From an uncultured Bacilli bacterium (GTDB lineage: Bacteria; Bacillota_I; Bacilli_A; RF39; UBA660): a stretch of DNA of 64,000 nucleotides. The notes under the pieces are model-generated. The model did no database searches. It had not been told where the DNA came from and worked only from the letters and a program-made list of their open reading frames with translations. The stretch covers positions 55,081-119,080 of the forward strand of contig CAJTRV010000001.1 in assembly GCA_910578855.1 (NCBI GenBank), written 5' to 3'. Every line of letters starts with the position of its first letter. The stretch's first letter is position 1. Shown one piece after another: positions 1 through 8,892 of the stretch. A program made the translations under genes and the position numbers.

Positions 1-549
1 ATCGCTTTAAAGTATAAAACAATTATATTTCCAACTATAAGTAATCCAATATTTAGAGATACTTATATTTATAGTGATTTATTTCCACAATTTAAAAAAT
101 TGGAAGGTATAGAACGTGAAACAAAGGTATTAAAGAGAGTAACTAGTAATTATTATACAGTTGAAGAATTAAAGAAAAGTTCTGAAATAAAAAATGAAAG
201 AGTTTTAAAACAAACAACAAAGAATATACAAGATAAGTTTAAACAAGATATTCAAAAAGAAATTAATAGGGCTACAAAAAAAATTGAACCAACTTCTGCT
301 GATGAAGAAATTATTGATAATGATATTATGAATGATTTAAAAAATAAATTATTTGTTAAATATGATGTTTCAATAAATAAAGGTACTGATTCTTATAGTT
401 TATTAATCGATAAAGTTATAAATAAAATGGAAATAAAAGAAATAGAAGATTATGCAAAAACAAATTATAGTTTTGGAGTGTCAAGAAATTTAAGTAAAGG
501 TACTACTAAAATTACAATTTGGGAAAATTCAAAGGAGAAAAAGATATGA
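1..549 (+). CDS. C-terminal part of an unrecognised protein, left edge of window
   Basis: The frame is open from base 1, so the gene begins outside the window and at least 182 residues are visible. The visible part is lysine- and glutamate-rich, mostly helical in appearance, with no signal peptide, membrane segment or catalytic motif I recognise. Its TGA stop overlaps the ATG of the sortase gene by four bases, so the two are translationally coupled. The location beside a sortase and a serine recombinase suggests a structural or conjugation protein of an integrative element; that is inference. Base composition is more AT-rich than the housekeeping genes downstream. Confidence 0.6.
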   Translation: MALKYKTIIFPTISNPIFRDTYIYSDLFPQFKKLEGIERETKVLKRVTSNYYTVEELKKSSEIKNERVLKQTTKNIQDKFKQDIQKEINRATKKIEPTSADEEIIDNDIMNDLKNKLFVKYDVSINKGTDSYSLLIDKVINKMEIKEIEDYAKTNYSFGVSRNLSKGTTKITIWENSKEKKI

Positions 550-1154
550 AGAAAATAGGAATATGTTTAATAACAATTGGTATTACAATTTTAGGATTTT
601 ATTTTATATATAATAATGCTATAAATAAAAGGAATAATGAAAATGTTGAAGATTATATTAATGATACTTCAATAGTTAATGAAGTTGAAACAGAAGAAAC
701 AATTAATGAAGAAAAAGAAACATCTAATACTCAAAACAGCAATAACATTGCTTATACAGCTGTTTTAGAAATACCTAAAATTAATTTAAAAAGGGGAGTA
801 GTGGATAGTACAGAAAACTTTAAATCAATTAATTATGCTATTAGTGTTGATAAAAATAGTAATTATCCTAATGAAAAGGGTAATTTTATTTTGTATGCAC
901 ATTCAGGAAATAGTTATATTTCATATTTTAGAAAATTAAATCAAGTAGATATAAATGATGAAGTCTATGTTTACTACAATGGAGTCAAATACCATTATAT
1001 CATAGAAAATAAATATGATATTGAAAAAACCGGAAAAGCTAAAGTCATCAATTTAAAGGATAATAGATATATAACATTAATTACTTGCAATCAAGATAGA
1101 AAAGGTTATCAAATAGTTGTAGAAGGTAAGTTAATAGATTCTACAACATATTAA
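546..1154 (+). CDS. Sortase family transpeptidase
   Basis: Predicted membrane-anchored cysteine transpeptidase that joins sorted surface proteins to the wall or to each other. The 202-residue product has an N-terminal membrane anchor (residues 4-22), an acidic linker (about 35-65) and a sortase barrel with YAHSG (catalytic His119) and TLITC (catalytic Cys181). The catalytic Arg normally on the last strand is not in its usual place; Arg185 just after the Cys is a candidate. I chose the ATG at 546 because AAAGGAGAAA lies just upstream. It overlaps the previous gene by four bases. Sortases are common in conjugative elements of Gram-positive bacteria, which fits the neighbouring recombinase. The exact sortase class is not assigned. 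Confidence 0.85.
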   Translation: MKKIGICLITIGITILGFYFIYNNAINKRNNENVEDYINDTSIVNEVETEETINEEKETSNTQNSNNIAYTAVLEIPKINLKRGVVDSTENFKSINYAISVDKNSNYPNEKGNFILYAHSGNSYISYFRKLNQVDINDEVYVYYNGVKYHYIIENKYDIEKTGKAKVINLKDNRYITLITCNQDRKGYQIVVEGKLIDSTTY

Positions 1155-1183
1155 TATGAAAGGATAAAAAGGGGGATAAAATT

Positions 1184-1363
1184 ATGGAAAGGAATAAAAT
1201 AGAAAAAAAGATAAATAAAATTACTTATAACTGTGAATATGAATTAAAAACAGACAAGCCAGATTTAACAAAAGATGATTTAATCAAAATTTTCAATCAA
1301 AAATATTACAATTATATAAAAAGAAAAGAAAATCGCCTTTTTATATGCTGTAATTTTGATTAA
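1184..1363 (+). CDS. Small 59-residue protein upstream of the integrase
   Basis: A short ORF with a strong ribosome-binding site (AAAAGGGGGGAT) seven or so bases before the ATG. The product is basic and polar, has two adjacent cysteines near its end, and no recognised domain. It sits between the sortase and the large serine recombinase, a slot in integrative elements often used for small accessory or directionality proteins; that role is only a guess. Support comes from the Shine-Dalgarno site and the uninterrupted frame. Confidence 0.5.
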   Translation: MERNKIEKKINKITYNCEYELKTDKPDLTKDDLIKIFNQKYYNYIKRKENRLFICCNFD

Positions 1364-1422
1364 AATACGTTATAATTTATATAGGCCTTATATTACGACT
1401 AAAAATGAGGAGACGATTTTTT

Positions 1423-3462
1423 ATGAGTAATAAAGGAAATGAAATTGTAAGGGCGGTGTTATATCTAAGATTATCAAATGAAGATGAAGGAAAATTAACA
1501 AAAGAAGAAAAATCAGAGAGTATCAAAAATCAAGAAATGATGCTTAAAGATTATGCTAAAGAGCAAGGTTATGAAATTGTAGGTATCTATAATGATGAAG
1601 ATTGGTCTGGTGCAGATAGTACAAGACCAGAATTTAATAAAATGATAAAAGAATGTGAATCTGGAAATGTAGATGTAGTAATTGCTAAAACACAAGCAAG
1701 ATTTGCAAGAGATATGGAATTAATTGAAAGATACATTCATGATAAATTTATTGAATGGAATGTGCAATTTAAAACAGTTGTTGATCGTATAGATAATACC
1801 AAGAGAGAAACAAAAAAGACAAGTCAAATACTTGGTTTAACAGATGAATGGTATTTAGAAGATACTTCTTATAATATTAGACAAACTTTTAAAACCAAAA
1901 GAGAAAATGGAGAATTTACTGGTAGTTTTGCACCTTATGGATATGCAAAAGATCCTGAAAATAAAAACCATTTAGTAATTGATCCTGTTGCAGCTGAAGT
2001 TATTAAAAGAATATTTAATGATTTTATAGGTGGTATGGGAATAAAAACTGTAGCAACTGCATTAAATGAAGATTTTGTTTTAAGTCCATTAGAATATAAA
2101 TATATGAATGGATATAATTTACAAGTTCCATTTATAAATGATTATATGTTTTTTGAATCCATAAAAAAAGCAGGAATGTATAAGGTAAATGTTAATTATA
2201 AAAATGAAGAACGAAAAGTTTTACATAATTTAATTTCTTATAATATTTTATCTGAAGATAGGAAAACATTTGATAATAAATGCAAAATTTATTTGAGACA
2301 ATTTTCAGAAGATAGAATGAAGATTTATTATACAAAAGAAAAAGAAATTGATTATAATAATTTTAAAATTGAATTATGGAATGAATTAAAGTTAAATGAG
2401 CAATTACCTAATGATACAACTTGTATAGCAACATTGACTGAAACTTTAGATCGTACACATTCAATTAACTATCAATTTGAAATTTTGTTAGAAGAGAATG
2501 TCAATCATAAGGAGTATTTTTTTGATATATTGCATGTTTCAAATGATGAAAAATCAGCTATTGATTATAATGTCATAATACGAAAAAAATATAAATGGTG
2601 TCAGCAAATGATTAAAAAAATATTGACTGATGAAGTTTATATAGGTAATTTAGTACAATCTAAAACAACTAGTGTAAGCTATAAAAACAAGAAGAAAATT
2701 AAGAAAGATCCAAGTGATTGGATTCGTGTTGAGAATACTCATGATGCTATAATTACTGAGGATTTATGGATAAAAGCACAAGAAAGATTAAAGGAAAGGT
2801 CAAGATGTGATAAAAATGGAAATTATAATCCATTTCTTCACAAGTTATATTGCAAAGAATGTGGAAGAGTATTTACTAGGTCTGGAGATTGTGAACATAT
2901 ATATTATAGATGCAAAGATTTAATTGAAAAATATCATACTTGCGATAATAGAAGTAGTATAAATAATAATGACCTTCATAGTTTAGTAATTGATGGTATA
3001 AATGAATTGCTTGATAATTTTTATAAAGATAAAGAGATAAATAATTTCAAAGAAAATGATATTGATAATGATTTATTTAAAGAAAAATTAGATTCTCTAA
3101 ATAAAGAGTTAATTAGTATTGATAAGGAATTACAAACTAAAAAAACATACTTTCAACGTTTATATGAAGATAGAGCAAATGGTCTCTTAGATACAGAAGA
3201 ATATATGATGTTAAAAACAAAGTATAAGGATGATAGTGAAAGACTAGAGGATAGAGCTAAAAAAATACATGAAGAAATAGAATTATATAATACTAAAAAG
3301 AAAGTATTAAAAGGTAAGCAAAATATATTTAATAAATATAAACACGTTGAAAAATTAGATGTGGATATTGTTAGTGATTTTGTTGATAAAATTTTAATTG
3401 GAAAATTAGATAAAGTTAACAAGACTAGAGATATTAAGATTGTATGGAATTTTAGTGTATAA
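1423..3462 (+). CDS. Large serine recombinase (site-specific integrase)
   Basis: Catalyses integration and excision of the element through a serine-linked DNA intermediate. The 679-residue protein has the N-terminal resolvase domain with the catalytic Ser18 in YLRLS, followed by the recombinase domain, a Cys4-type zinc ribbon around residues 475-515 (CKEC and later cysteines) and a long coiled coil near residues 550-640, the usual architecture of TndX/TnpX-type integrases. An ATG also exists at 1405, but GAGGAG at 1407-1412 lies inside that extension and is correctly spaced for the ATG at 1423. The gene ends about 25 bases before the junction with a broken ABC-transporter gene, as expected for an integrase at the edge of its element. 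A long insert between residues 235 and 390 is unusual. Confidence 0.93.
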   Translation: MSNKGNEIVRAVLYLRLSNEDEGKLTKEEKSESIKNQEMMLKDYAKEQGYEIVGIYNDEDWSGADSTRPEFNKMIKECESGNVDVVIAKTQARFARDMELIERYIHDKFIEWNVQFKTVVDRIDNTKRETKKTSQILGLTDEWYLEDTSYNIRQTFKTKRENGEFTGSFAPYGYAKDPENKNHLVIDPVAAEVIKRIFNDFIGGMGIKTVATALNEDFVLSPLEYKYMNGYNLQVPFINDYMFFESIKKAGMYKVNVNYKNEERKVLHNLISYNILSEDRKTFDNKCKIYLRQFSEDRMKIYYTKEKEIDYNNFKIELWNELKLNEQLPNDTTCIATLTETLDRTHSINYQFEILLEENVNHKEYFFDILHVSNDEKSAIDYNVIIRKKYKWCQQMIKKILTDEVYIGNLVQSKTTSVSYKNKKKIKKDPSDWIRVENTHDAIITEDLWIKAQERLKERSRCDKNGNYNPFLHKLYCKECGRVFTRSGDCEHIYYRCKDLIEKYHTCDNRSSINNNDLHSLVIDGINELLDNFYKDKEINNFKENDIDNDLFKEKLDSLNKELISIDKELQTKKTYFQRLYEDRANGLLDTEEYMMLKTKYKDDSERLEDRAKKIHEEIELYNTKKKVLKGKQNIFNKYKHVEKLDVDIVSDFVDKILIGKLDKVNKTRDIKIVWNFSV

Positions 3463-3486
3463 GTAAAATTTGATATAAACAAAGCA

Positions 3487-3717
3487 CCAACGAGTGCTTT
3501 AGATAATGAATCACAAGAGTATATTAAAAAAACGATTGATGATTTAGTAAAAGATCATACGATAATTATCGTGGCCCATCGTTTATCGACGATTGTTGAT
3601 GCTGACGAGATTAATATTATTAAGAATGGAAAATTAGAAGCAAAGGGAACCCATCAAGAATTGTTACAGAATTGTAAAACGTACCAGAATTTATATATGA
3701 CTGAATCTAACAATTAA
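3487..3717 (+). pseudogene. 3' fragment of an ABC exporter ATPase, cut by the integrative element
   Basis: Reading on from 3490 gives TSALD (D-loop), then IIIVAHRLSTI (switch histidine region) and a typical C-terminal tail ending at TAA 3715-3717, about 76 residues. The Walker A, signature and Walker B motifs and the membrane domain are absent because the integrative element joins just upstream of TSALD. In an intact protein the preceding residues would be LDEA; here the codons are AAC AAA GCA CCA, which I read as element end sequence. A terminator follows the stop codon directly. Confidence 0.88.
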
Positions 3718-3748
3718 AATGAAATTGGATATTTCAATTTCATTTTTT
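3716..3748 (+). terminator. Rho-independent terminator of the broken ABC-transporter gene
   Basis: Twelve-base arms AAAATGAAATTG and CAATTTCATTTT flank a seven-base loop, followed by a short T run; the left arm starts within the stop codon. Confidence 0.85.
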
Positions 3749-3749
3749 C

Positions 3750-3778
3750 TTGACAAAATTATTAAATTTTGTTAGGAT
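3750..3778 (+). promoter_or_regulatory. SigmaA-type promoter for the 361-residue protein gene
   Basis: TTGACA at 3750-3755 and TAGGAT at 3773-3778, spaced by 17 bases, directly after the terminator. Confidence 0.75.
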
Positions 3779-3816
3779 AGACAGCGTCTTAAGAAGTATA
3801 TGAAAAGGATGGTAAT

Positions 3817-4902
3817 ATGGAAAAGTTAGATAACGATATCACTAAAATATTTGATGGAAGGATAGAAAAGGTTGATATTGAAACTTTGTTAAAGAAGGTG
3901 GAAGAAAAATATTTTACACAGTTAGTATATATTGAACCAAGTTCATCACATAATTTGGAAGATCATTTATCTTGCTATGTTGAAAAATATAATTCTTTTC
4001 AAAAAGAGTTTGATGCGATGCATCGTATTTATAATATTTTTAAAAAGTTTAAATTTTCAAATTGTGATTGGGAAAAAATGATTCACCAATATTTATCATT
4101 AAAGTTTGACGTTAAGAAAATGCTGCTTTGTTTAGCAGATGGTCCAGATATTGATGATAAAACGGTTATTAAAATAAATAGTTTATTAAAAATGTCAAAG
4201 GATTTATTATCGATTGGGGATATGGAGTTAATTTTTCGTATCTTTTCAAAACTTATGTTCATAGATGAAGATGTTTGCAAATATTTTGCAGTATTTAAAC
4301 AAATAAAGAGTAAATTTTTCTCTAATGCCCCAAAGATTGTGGAGTTATATAGTGACTTACAACAAGGAAGGATGCGCTATATTGATAAAGGACTCGCTGA
4401 AATGTTAATTCAGATGTTTAGTTCTTCGGAAGAAATGACTAAGGATTTTCAAACATTTATTTCTAACAATAATCTTATATATCAGAAATGGCAAGCACAG
4501 CGTACTGTAGAAAAAAAGCCAAACGATGGATTGGATGAAACAAAGATAGACCAAGGGGAAGAGGATTGTACTATTCTAGATGTTGATAACAGGTCCTTGT
4601 TAGAAGAACAAAAAAAAGTGACTCATTATTATAACCTGTTAATGGGATGTGAGAATAGTGAACAATTAATGCATTGTTTTCCTAAGTGTGGTAGTAACTT
4701 ATATTATAGTATACCTAAGAAGGTATTTACTCGTTTACAGTTGGAACTAGAAGAATGTAATCAATTATTAACACAATGCCAAACAATGGAGGAACAGCAA
4801 TTTTTAGAGGATGCAATAAATGAATTATCGGTGAAGCAAGTCTTATTATCTGAATATTTGAAGTCATTAGGAATTGCTAAATGTAAAATAAAAGCGAAAT
4901 AG
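3817..4902 (+). CDS. Unrecognised 361-residue cytoplasmic protein
   Basis: No membrane segment or signal peptide is visible. The product looks mainly helical and its central part (about residues 235-265) is an acidic, low-complexity linker between two helical halves, followed by a segment with several cysteines (about residues 285-325) that do not form an obvious metal site. The start ATG follows AAAAGGATGG. The gene has its own promoter and is followed, without a terminator, by the promoter of the T-box leader of deoC-tyrS. I do not recognise the family. Confidence 0.7.
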   Translation: MEKLDNDITKIFDGRIEKVDIETLLKKVEEKYFTQLVYIEPSSSHNLEDHLSCYVEKYNSFQKEFDAMHRIYNIFKKFKFSNCDWEKMIHQYLSLKFDVKKMLLCLADGPDIDDKTVIKINSLLKMSKDLLSIGDMELIFRIFSKLMFIDEDVCKYFAVFKQIKSKFFSNAPKIVELYSDLQQGRMRYIDKGLAEMLIQMFSSSEEMTKDFQTFISNNNLIYQKWQAQRTVEKKPNDGLDETKIDQGEEDCTILDVDNRSLLEEQKKVTHYYNLLMGCENSEQLMHCFPKCGSNLYYSIPKKVFTRLQLELEECNQLLTQCQTMEEQQFLEDAINELSVKQVLLSEYLKSLGIAKCKIKAK

Positions 4903-4904
4903 TT

Positions 4905-4933
4905 TTGACTTTTTATATGAAATAACATATAAT
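4905..4933 (+). promoter_or_regulatory. Promoter of the deoC-tyrS T-box transcript
   Basis: TTGACT at 4905-4910 and TATAAT at 4928-4933 with a 17-base spacer, just after the stop of the preceding gene. It predicts a transcript start near 4940. Confidence 0.8.
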
Positions 4934-4939
4934 GGTATT

Positions 4940-5143
4940 ATATTTGATGGAGAAAAATATAAAGTAATAGGATTATTGGTAATTAGAAAGTTAACGGTTG
5001 CTGAAAGTTAGCCTAAATAATCGTATGAATTACATATTTGGAGTCAAACCGTGGATTCGCGTTAAGAATGAAGCTGCATAAGTATTTATGAAATAAGGTG
5101 GTACCGCGGGGAAGCTCGTCCTTATAACATAAGTACTTTTTTT
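4940..5143 (+). promoter_or_regulatory. T-box leader (probably tyrosine-specific) of deoC-tyrS
   Basis: The T-box sequence AAGGTGGTACCGCG lies at 5095-5108. A terminator forms from AAGTATTTATG (5080-5090) with CATAAGTACTT (5128-5138), plus an inner ATAAGG/CCTTAT helix and a T run. The apical part of stem I (TGCTGAAAG) is at about 5000. A UAC tyrosine codon occurs in the expected specifier region (GAAT-TAC, near 5030), agreeing with tyrS as the second gene. In this class, uncharged tRNA pairs with the specifier and the T-box bulge to stabilise the antiterminator. Confidence 0.92.
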
Positions 5144-5158
5144 ATGGAAAGGATTATT

Positions 5159-5854
5159 ATGAATCATTATATTGATAGTACAAATTTAAAGATGGATGCG
5201 ACGATGAAGGAGATTGAGGCCTTGTGTCATGAGGCAATTCACTACCATTTTGAAACTGTATGTGTGCACCCTTATTATGTCCCATTTGCCAAAAAATTAC
5301 TAGAAGGAAGTCCTGTTCAGATATGTACAGTAATTGGTTTTCCGTTGGGAATGAATACCAAACAAGTGAAGGTATATGAGGCAATTGAGGCTATCAATGA
5401 AGGGGCCGATGAGATAGATATGGTGATTAATGTTGGAGCACTCAAAGATCGAGATTATGACTATATCAAAGATGAAATTGAAGAAGTAAGAGATGCGATC
5501 GATGGAAAAACACTAAAAGTGATTGTTGAAACAAGTTTACTTACAACTGATGAATTAGCTAAAATGACCGAGATTTGTAATGAAACATTTGTTAACTTTA
5601 TTAAAACATCGACAGGATTTGGAAGTCGTGGGGCCTCAGTAGCTGATATCAAGACGATTATGGAGTATCGAAGTGATGTCTTAGAAGTAAAGGCGAGTGG
5701 GGGAATTAGAACGGATGAACAAGCACAAACTTTGATTGATATGGGGGTTACGAGAATTGGTACGAGCCATGGGAAAGAATTGATGGCTATGGAACCTTAT
5801 CACGATAGATGCCATATCTGTACAGGTACTTGTGAACATGAGGAGGGAGAATAG
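5159..5854 (+). CDS. deoC: Deoxyribose-phosphate aldolase
   Basis: Cleaves 2-deoxyribose 5-phosphate to acetaldehyde and glyceraldehyde 3-phosphate, linking nucleoside salvage to glycolysis. The 231-residue protein shows FIKTSTGF with the Schiff-base Lys149 and VKASGG with the second active-site Lys178. The ATG at 5144 was rejected because the ribosome-binding site AAAGGA lies between it and the ATG at 5159. The C-terminal tail CxxCxxxC-His is unusual for DeoC and might bind metal. The gene lies between a T-box leader and tyrS, so its expression should follow tyrosyl-tRNA charging, an odd pairing. Confidence 0.95.
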   Translation: MNHYIDSTNLKMDATMKEIEALCHEAIHYHFETVCVHPYYVPFAKKLLEGSPVQICTVIGFPLGMNTKQVKVYEAIEAINEGADEIDMVINVGALKDRDYDYIKDEIEEVRDAIDGKTLKVIVETSLLTTDELAKMTEICNETFVNFIKTSTGFGSRGASVADIKTIMEYRSDVLEVKASGGIRTDEQAQTLIDMGVTRIGTSHGKELMAMEPYHDRCHICTGTCEHEEGE

Positions 5855-5859
5855 GTATT

Positions 5860-7092
5860 ATGACATTATTTGAAGAATTAACATGGCGGGGACTCATTAA
5901 AGATATTAGTAGTCCTGAGCTAGAAGAAAAATTAAATAACGGTGGATTGACTTTTTATATTGGGACTGATCCGACAGGTGATAGCCTTCATATTGGGCAT
6001 TATTCATCATTTCTAATATCAAAACGGTTAAAACAGGCAGGGCACAATCCAATTCTCTTGGTTGGTGGTGCAACTGGTTTGATTGGAGATCCTAGGCCAA
6101 GTGCGGAACGGGCGATGATAACGAAGGAAGAAGTTGCTCATAACTTTGCCTGTTTAAAAAAACAAGCTGAAGAGATTTTTGGATTTGAAGTAGTAAATAA
6201 TTTTGATTGGTGTAAAGATATTAATTTTATTGATTTTTTAAGAGATTATGGAAAACATTTTAATGTGAATTATATGCTTGGAAAAGATATCGTCGCAAGA
6301 CGGTTAGAGCAAGGGATTACGTATACTGAATTTTCTTATATGATTATGCAAGCACTTGACTTTTTATATTTATATCAACACCGAGATTGTACGTTACAAG
6401 TAGCCGGGCAGGATCAATGGGGAAATATTACCGCTGGAATTGAGTTAATCCGTAAGAAGATAGGAAAAGAAGCATATGGATTTACCATGCCATTGGTAAC
6501 AAAGTCAGATGGTACAAAGTTTGGGAAAAGCGAAGGAAAAGCTATCTGGTTAGATAAACATAAGACATCATCTTATGAATTATATCAATTTTTAATTAAT
6601 AGTGAAGATAGTAAAGTCATTGATTATTTGAAAACATTAACATTTCTTTCACCTGATGAGATTATGAAACTAGAAAAAGCAAACCAAGAAGCACCTCATT
6701 TAAGACAGGCACATCTTGCCCTTGCCAAAGCTGTGATTACTGATCTACATGGGGAAGCAGAATATGAAAATGCAGTTCGGATTAGTGAGTCATTATTTAG
6801 TGGAAATGTTTCTGCGTTGTCGTTAGAAGAAATTAAAATCGCATTTCAGGATGTCCCTACATTTCATCCAGTGATTAATGTCTCGGTTGTTGAGATGATC
6901 GTTGCCGGTGGTATTGCTAGTTCAAAGCGCGAAGCTCGTGAGTTTGTAACAGCTGGGTCTATTTCTATTAATGGGAAGAAAGTTACCGATGTTGATCAAA
7001 TAATTACTAAAGACGATGCGATTTGTGAAGTTGCCTTTATCATTCGTCGAGGAAAAAAGAAATATTATGTTGGAATGTTAGAAAGTGCTTAA
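5860..7092 (+). CDS. tyrS: Tyrosyl-tRNA synthetase
   Basis: Class I aminoacyl-tRNA synthetase that charges tRNA-Tyr. The 410-residue product has the HIGH-type motif HIGH (in DSLHIGHYSS, about residue 47), the KMSKS-equivalent KFGKS (about residue 225) and a C-terminal S4 RNA-binding domain (about 340-405). It starts five bases after deoC with a GGAGGGAGAA site, so the two are co-transcribed under the T-box. In Bacillus, tyrS and rpsD are neighbours, and rpsD is nearby here as well. Confidence 0.97.
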   Translation: MTLFEELTWRGLIKDISSPELEEKLNNGGLTFYIGTDPTGDSLHIGHYSSFLISKRLKQAGHNPILLVGGATGLIGDPRPSAERAMITKEEVAHNFACLKKQAEEIFGFEVVNNFDWCKDINFIDFLRDYGKHFNVNYMLGKDIVARRLEQGITYTEFSYMIMQALDFLYLYQHRDCTLQVAGQDQWGNITAGIELIRKKIGKEAYGFTMPLVTKSDGTKFGKSEGKAIWLDKHKTSSYELYQFLINSEDSKVIDYLKTLTFLSPDEIMKLEKANQEAPHLRQAHLALAKAVITDLHGEAEYENAVRISESLFSGNVSALSLEEIKIAFQDVPTFHPVINVSVVEMIVAGGIASSKREAREFVTAGSISINGKKVTDVDQIITKDDAICEVAFIIRRGKKKYYVGMLESA

Positions 7093-7167
7093 TATTCTTT
7101 CTTTTTTTGTGAAAAATGTGTGAAATTTATGATATACTTATAACAGTTGAAGGTAGAAAGTAGTGAT

Positions 7168-8178
7168 ATGATGGGAAAAATTAATTATTTAGTAAAACGA
7201 ATTCGGCATATGAATTATCAAAACATGTTTGATACTGCCCACCACGTTGCTGAAAAAACAGGACGATCTTATATTACTGTTTTATGTGATATAATCTCTT
7301 GTGGACTAAAATATCAAGCGGGATATAATGATTATCTTGAGTTTGAATTTTATCTTTTAAACAAGGAAGAACGTAAAACCTATTTAACTAGAGGAATCAA
7401 TAATACGATTATAAAGAAATATAACCGCAAAGATTTTTATTATAAGTTTGATGATAAAATTGTTTTTAATAAATTATTTAATTCTTATTTAAAGAGGGAA
7501 TGGATCTATTTACGAGAGGTGAAAGGGGATCAGTTTGTCGAATTTTTAAAAGGGAAAAAAGCAATTATTGTAAAACCAATTGATGGTGATGGTGGAATGG
7601 GAATTGAGAAGATTAATATTAATTCTAAAACCAATGGTAAAAAATTGTATCGCCAACTTCGTAAATCAGGTCAAGTATTGGTGGAAGAATTTGTTCGACA
7701 GCACCCTGATATGAACCAGTTATATAAAAATTCTGTTAATACATTACGAATGTTTACGTTTATTCAAAATGGGAAAGTAACCTTTTTAAATGGGATATTA
7801 AAGATTGGAAACGGTGGCGTTGTTGACAATTTTTCTAGTGGTGGGATGTATACGTTTGTGAATCAAAATGGAAAAGTAATTGCTCCTGCGATTGATAAAC
7901 AAGATCTTGTTTATGAAGTTCATCCTAAAACCAAAACTAAAATTGTTGGCTTTCAAGTACCAATGTTTAAAGAAGCAGTGAAGATGGTCAAGAAAGCAGC
8001 GAAAGAAGTGCCGGAAATTGGTTATGTCGGTTGGGATGTTGCGATTAGTGAAACTGGGCCAATCATTATCGAAGGAAATTGTTTCCCGGGTGTCTTCCAA
8101 ATTCGACCAAGTTTTTCTAAGAAAAAAGAAGGAATCTTACCAAAATATTTAAAGGTTATGGATCTCAAAGTAAAATAA
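7168..8178 (+). CDS. Sugar-transfer-associated ATP-grasp protein
   Basis: The ATP-grasp fold is supported by VKPIDGDGGMGI (about residues 139-150), VEEFV (about 176-180), WDVAISETGPIIIEGN (about 290-305) with the metal-binding Glu and Asn near the end, and a length near 335 residues. Relatives in polysaccharide clusters are annotated as sugar-transfer-associated ATP-grasp enzymes, which ligate a carboxylate to an amine, but the substrate here is unknown. A TTG at 7147 would extend the frame; I prefer ATG 7168 (or the next codon at 7171) because GAAGGTAG lies upstream. It is flanked by tyrS and a terminator and probably has its own promoter (TATACT at 7133-7138). Confidence 0.8.
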   Translation: MMGKINYLVKRIRHMNYQNMFDTAHHVAEKTGRSYITVLCDIISCGLKYQAGYNDYLEFEFYLLNKEERKTYLTRGINNTIIKKYNRKDFYYKFDDKIVFNKLFNSYLKREWIYLREVKGDQFVEFLKGKKAIIVKPIDGDGGMGIEKININSKTNGKKLYRQLRKSGQVLVEEFVRQHPDMNQLYKNSVNTLRMFTFIQNGKVTFLNGILKIGNGGVVDNFSSGGMYTFVNQNGKVIAPAIDKQDLVYEVHPKTKTKIVGFQVPMFKEAVKMVKKAAKEVPEIGYVGWDVAISETGPIIIEGNCFPGVFQIRPSFSKKKEGILPKYLKVMDLKVK

Positions 8179-8213
8179 TGAAAGAAAATATTATCAAGTG
8201 ATTGAGCTATATA

Positions 8214-8245
8214 AAAAATTCTAGCAGTGATTAGAATTTTTTTTG
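8214..8245 (+). terminator. Terminator of the ATP-grasp gene
   Basis: AAAATTCTA pairs with TAGAATTTT around an eight-base loop and is followed by a T run. Confidence 0.8.
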
Positions 8246-8257
8246 TTTAATAAGGAA

Positions 8258-8283
8258 CAAAAAAACCCTTCCTTGGAAGAGTT
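8258..8283 (-). terminator. Terminator of rpsD
   Basis: On the minus strand AACTCTTCC pairs with GGAAGGGTT (one G-T pair) and is followed by seven Ts, just beyond the rpsD stop. Confidence 0.85.
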
Positions 8284-8289
8284 CTTTTC

Positions 8290-8892
8290 TTATCGGTTGT
8301 AGAATTCAACTACTAATGCTTCATCAATTTCGCTATTTAATTCGCTTCTTTCAGGGTATCTTACATAAGTACCACTCATTTTTGCTTCATCATAAGTAAC
8401 AAATTCTACACGATTGTGAACATTTTCTAATGCTTCTTTAACAGCTTTGTGATCTTTACTATTTTCTTTGATCGCAATTACGTCACCAGGTGTACAACGA
8501 TATGATGGAATATCTACTTTTTTTCCATTTACGGTAATATGACCATGGTTAACAAGTTGTCTAGCACCATTTCTTGTACTAGCAAATCCTAAACGGTAAA
8601 CTAAATTGTCTAAACGACTTTCTAGAAGTTTCATGAAGTCTTCTCCGTGAACTCCTTTTAATTTTCCAGCTTCGACAAATGTTTTCTTGAATTGTTTTTC
8701 ATTCAATCCATACATAAATCTTAATTTTTGTTTTTCTTGTAATTGGGTTCCGTAATTTGATAATTTCTTTTTACGTCCCTGACCATGTTGACCTGGTGCA
8801 TAAGGTCTCTTAGCAATGTCTTTTCCATTTTCTAATGTAGAGAATCCTAAACGACGTGATCTTCTGTTTACTGGTCCAGTATACTTTGACAT
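8290..8892 (-). CDS. rpsD: 30S ribosomal protein S4
   Basis: Primary 16S rRNA-binding protein that nucleates small-subunit assembly. The 200-residue product starts with MSKYTGP, has the N-terminal S4 domain and the S4 RNA-binding motif (about residues 90-150; [13 protein letters not shown] and [11 protein letters not shown]). An upstream in-frame ATG exists, but AAGGAGGAAA lies between it and the ATG at 8892. It is monocistronic, with a consensus promoter, a long leader and a terminator. In Bacillus subtilis S4 represses its own gene through the leader; the same is likely here. Confidence 0.98.
   Translation of the reverse strand: MSKYTGPVNRRSRRLGFSTLENGKDIAKRPYAPGQHGQGRKKKLSNYGTQLQEKQKLRFMYGLNEKQFKKTFVEAGKLKGVHGEDFMKLLESRLDNLVYRLGFASTRNGARQLVNHGHITVNGKKVDIPSYRCTPGDVIAIKENSKDHKAVKEALENVHNRVEFVTYDEAKMSGTYVRYPERSELNSEIDEALVVEFYNR

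Larger units (their letters stand above)
1..3489 (+). mobile_element. Right end of an integrative element carrying a serine recombinase
   Basis: The stretch from the window start to about 3489 is more AT-rich than the following genes and carries a sortase, a small ORF and a large serine recombinase. Immediately after the recombinase the sequence switches to the 3' part of an ABC-transporter ATPase gene in an open frame but without any 5' part. This is what integration into a gene produces. The left end and the missing half of the target gene should lie upstream of the window. The boundary is approximate, within a few bases of 3487-3490. Confidence 0.8.

Noticed and set aside
3153..3482. 109-residue open frame on the minus strand opposite the serine recombinase
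   Set aside because: It mirrors a real gene, is low-complexity (Ser/Leu/Phe-rich) and has no ribosome-binding site.
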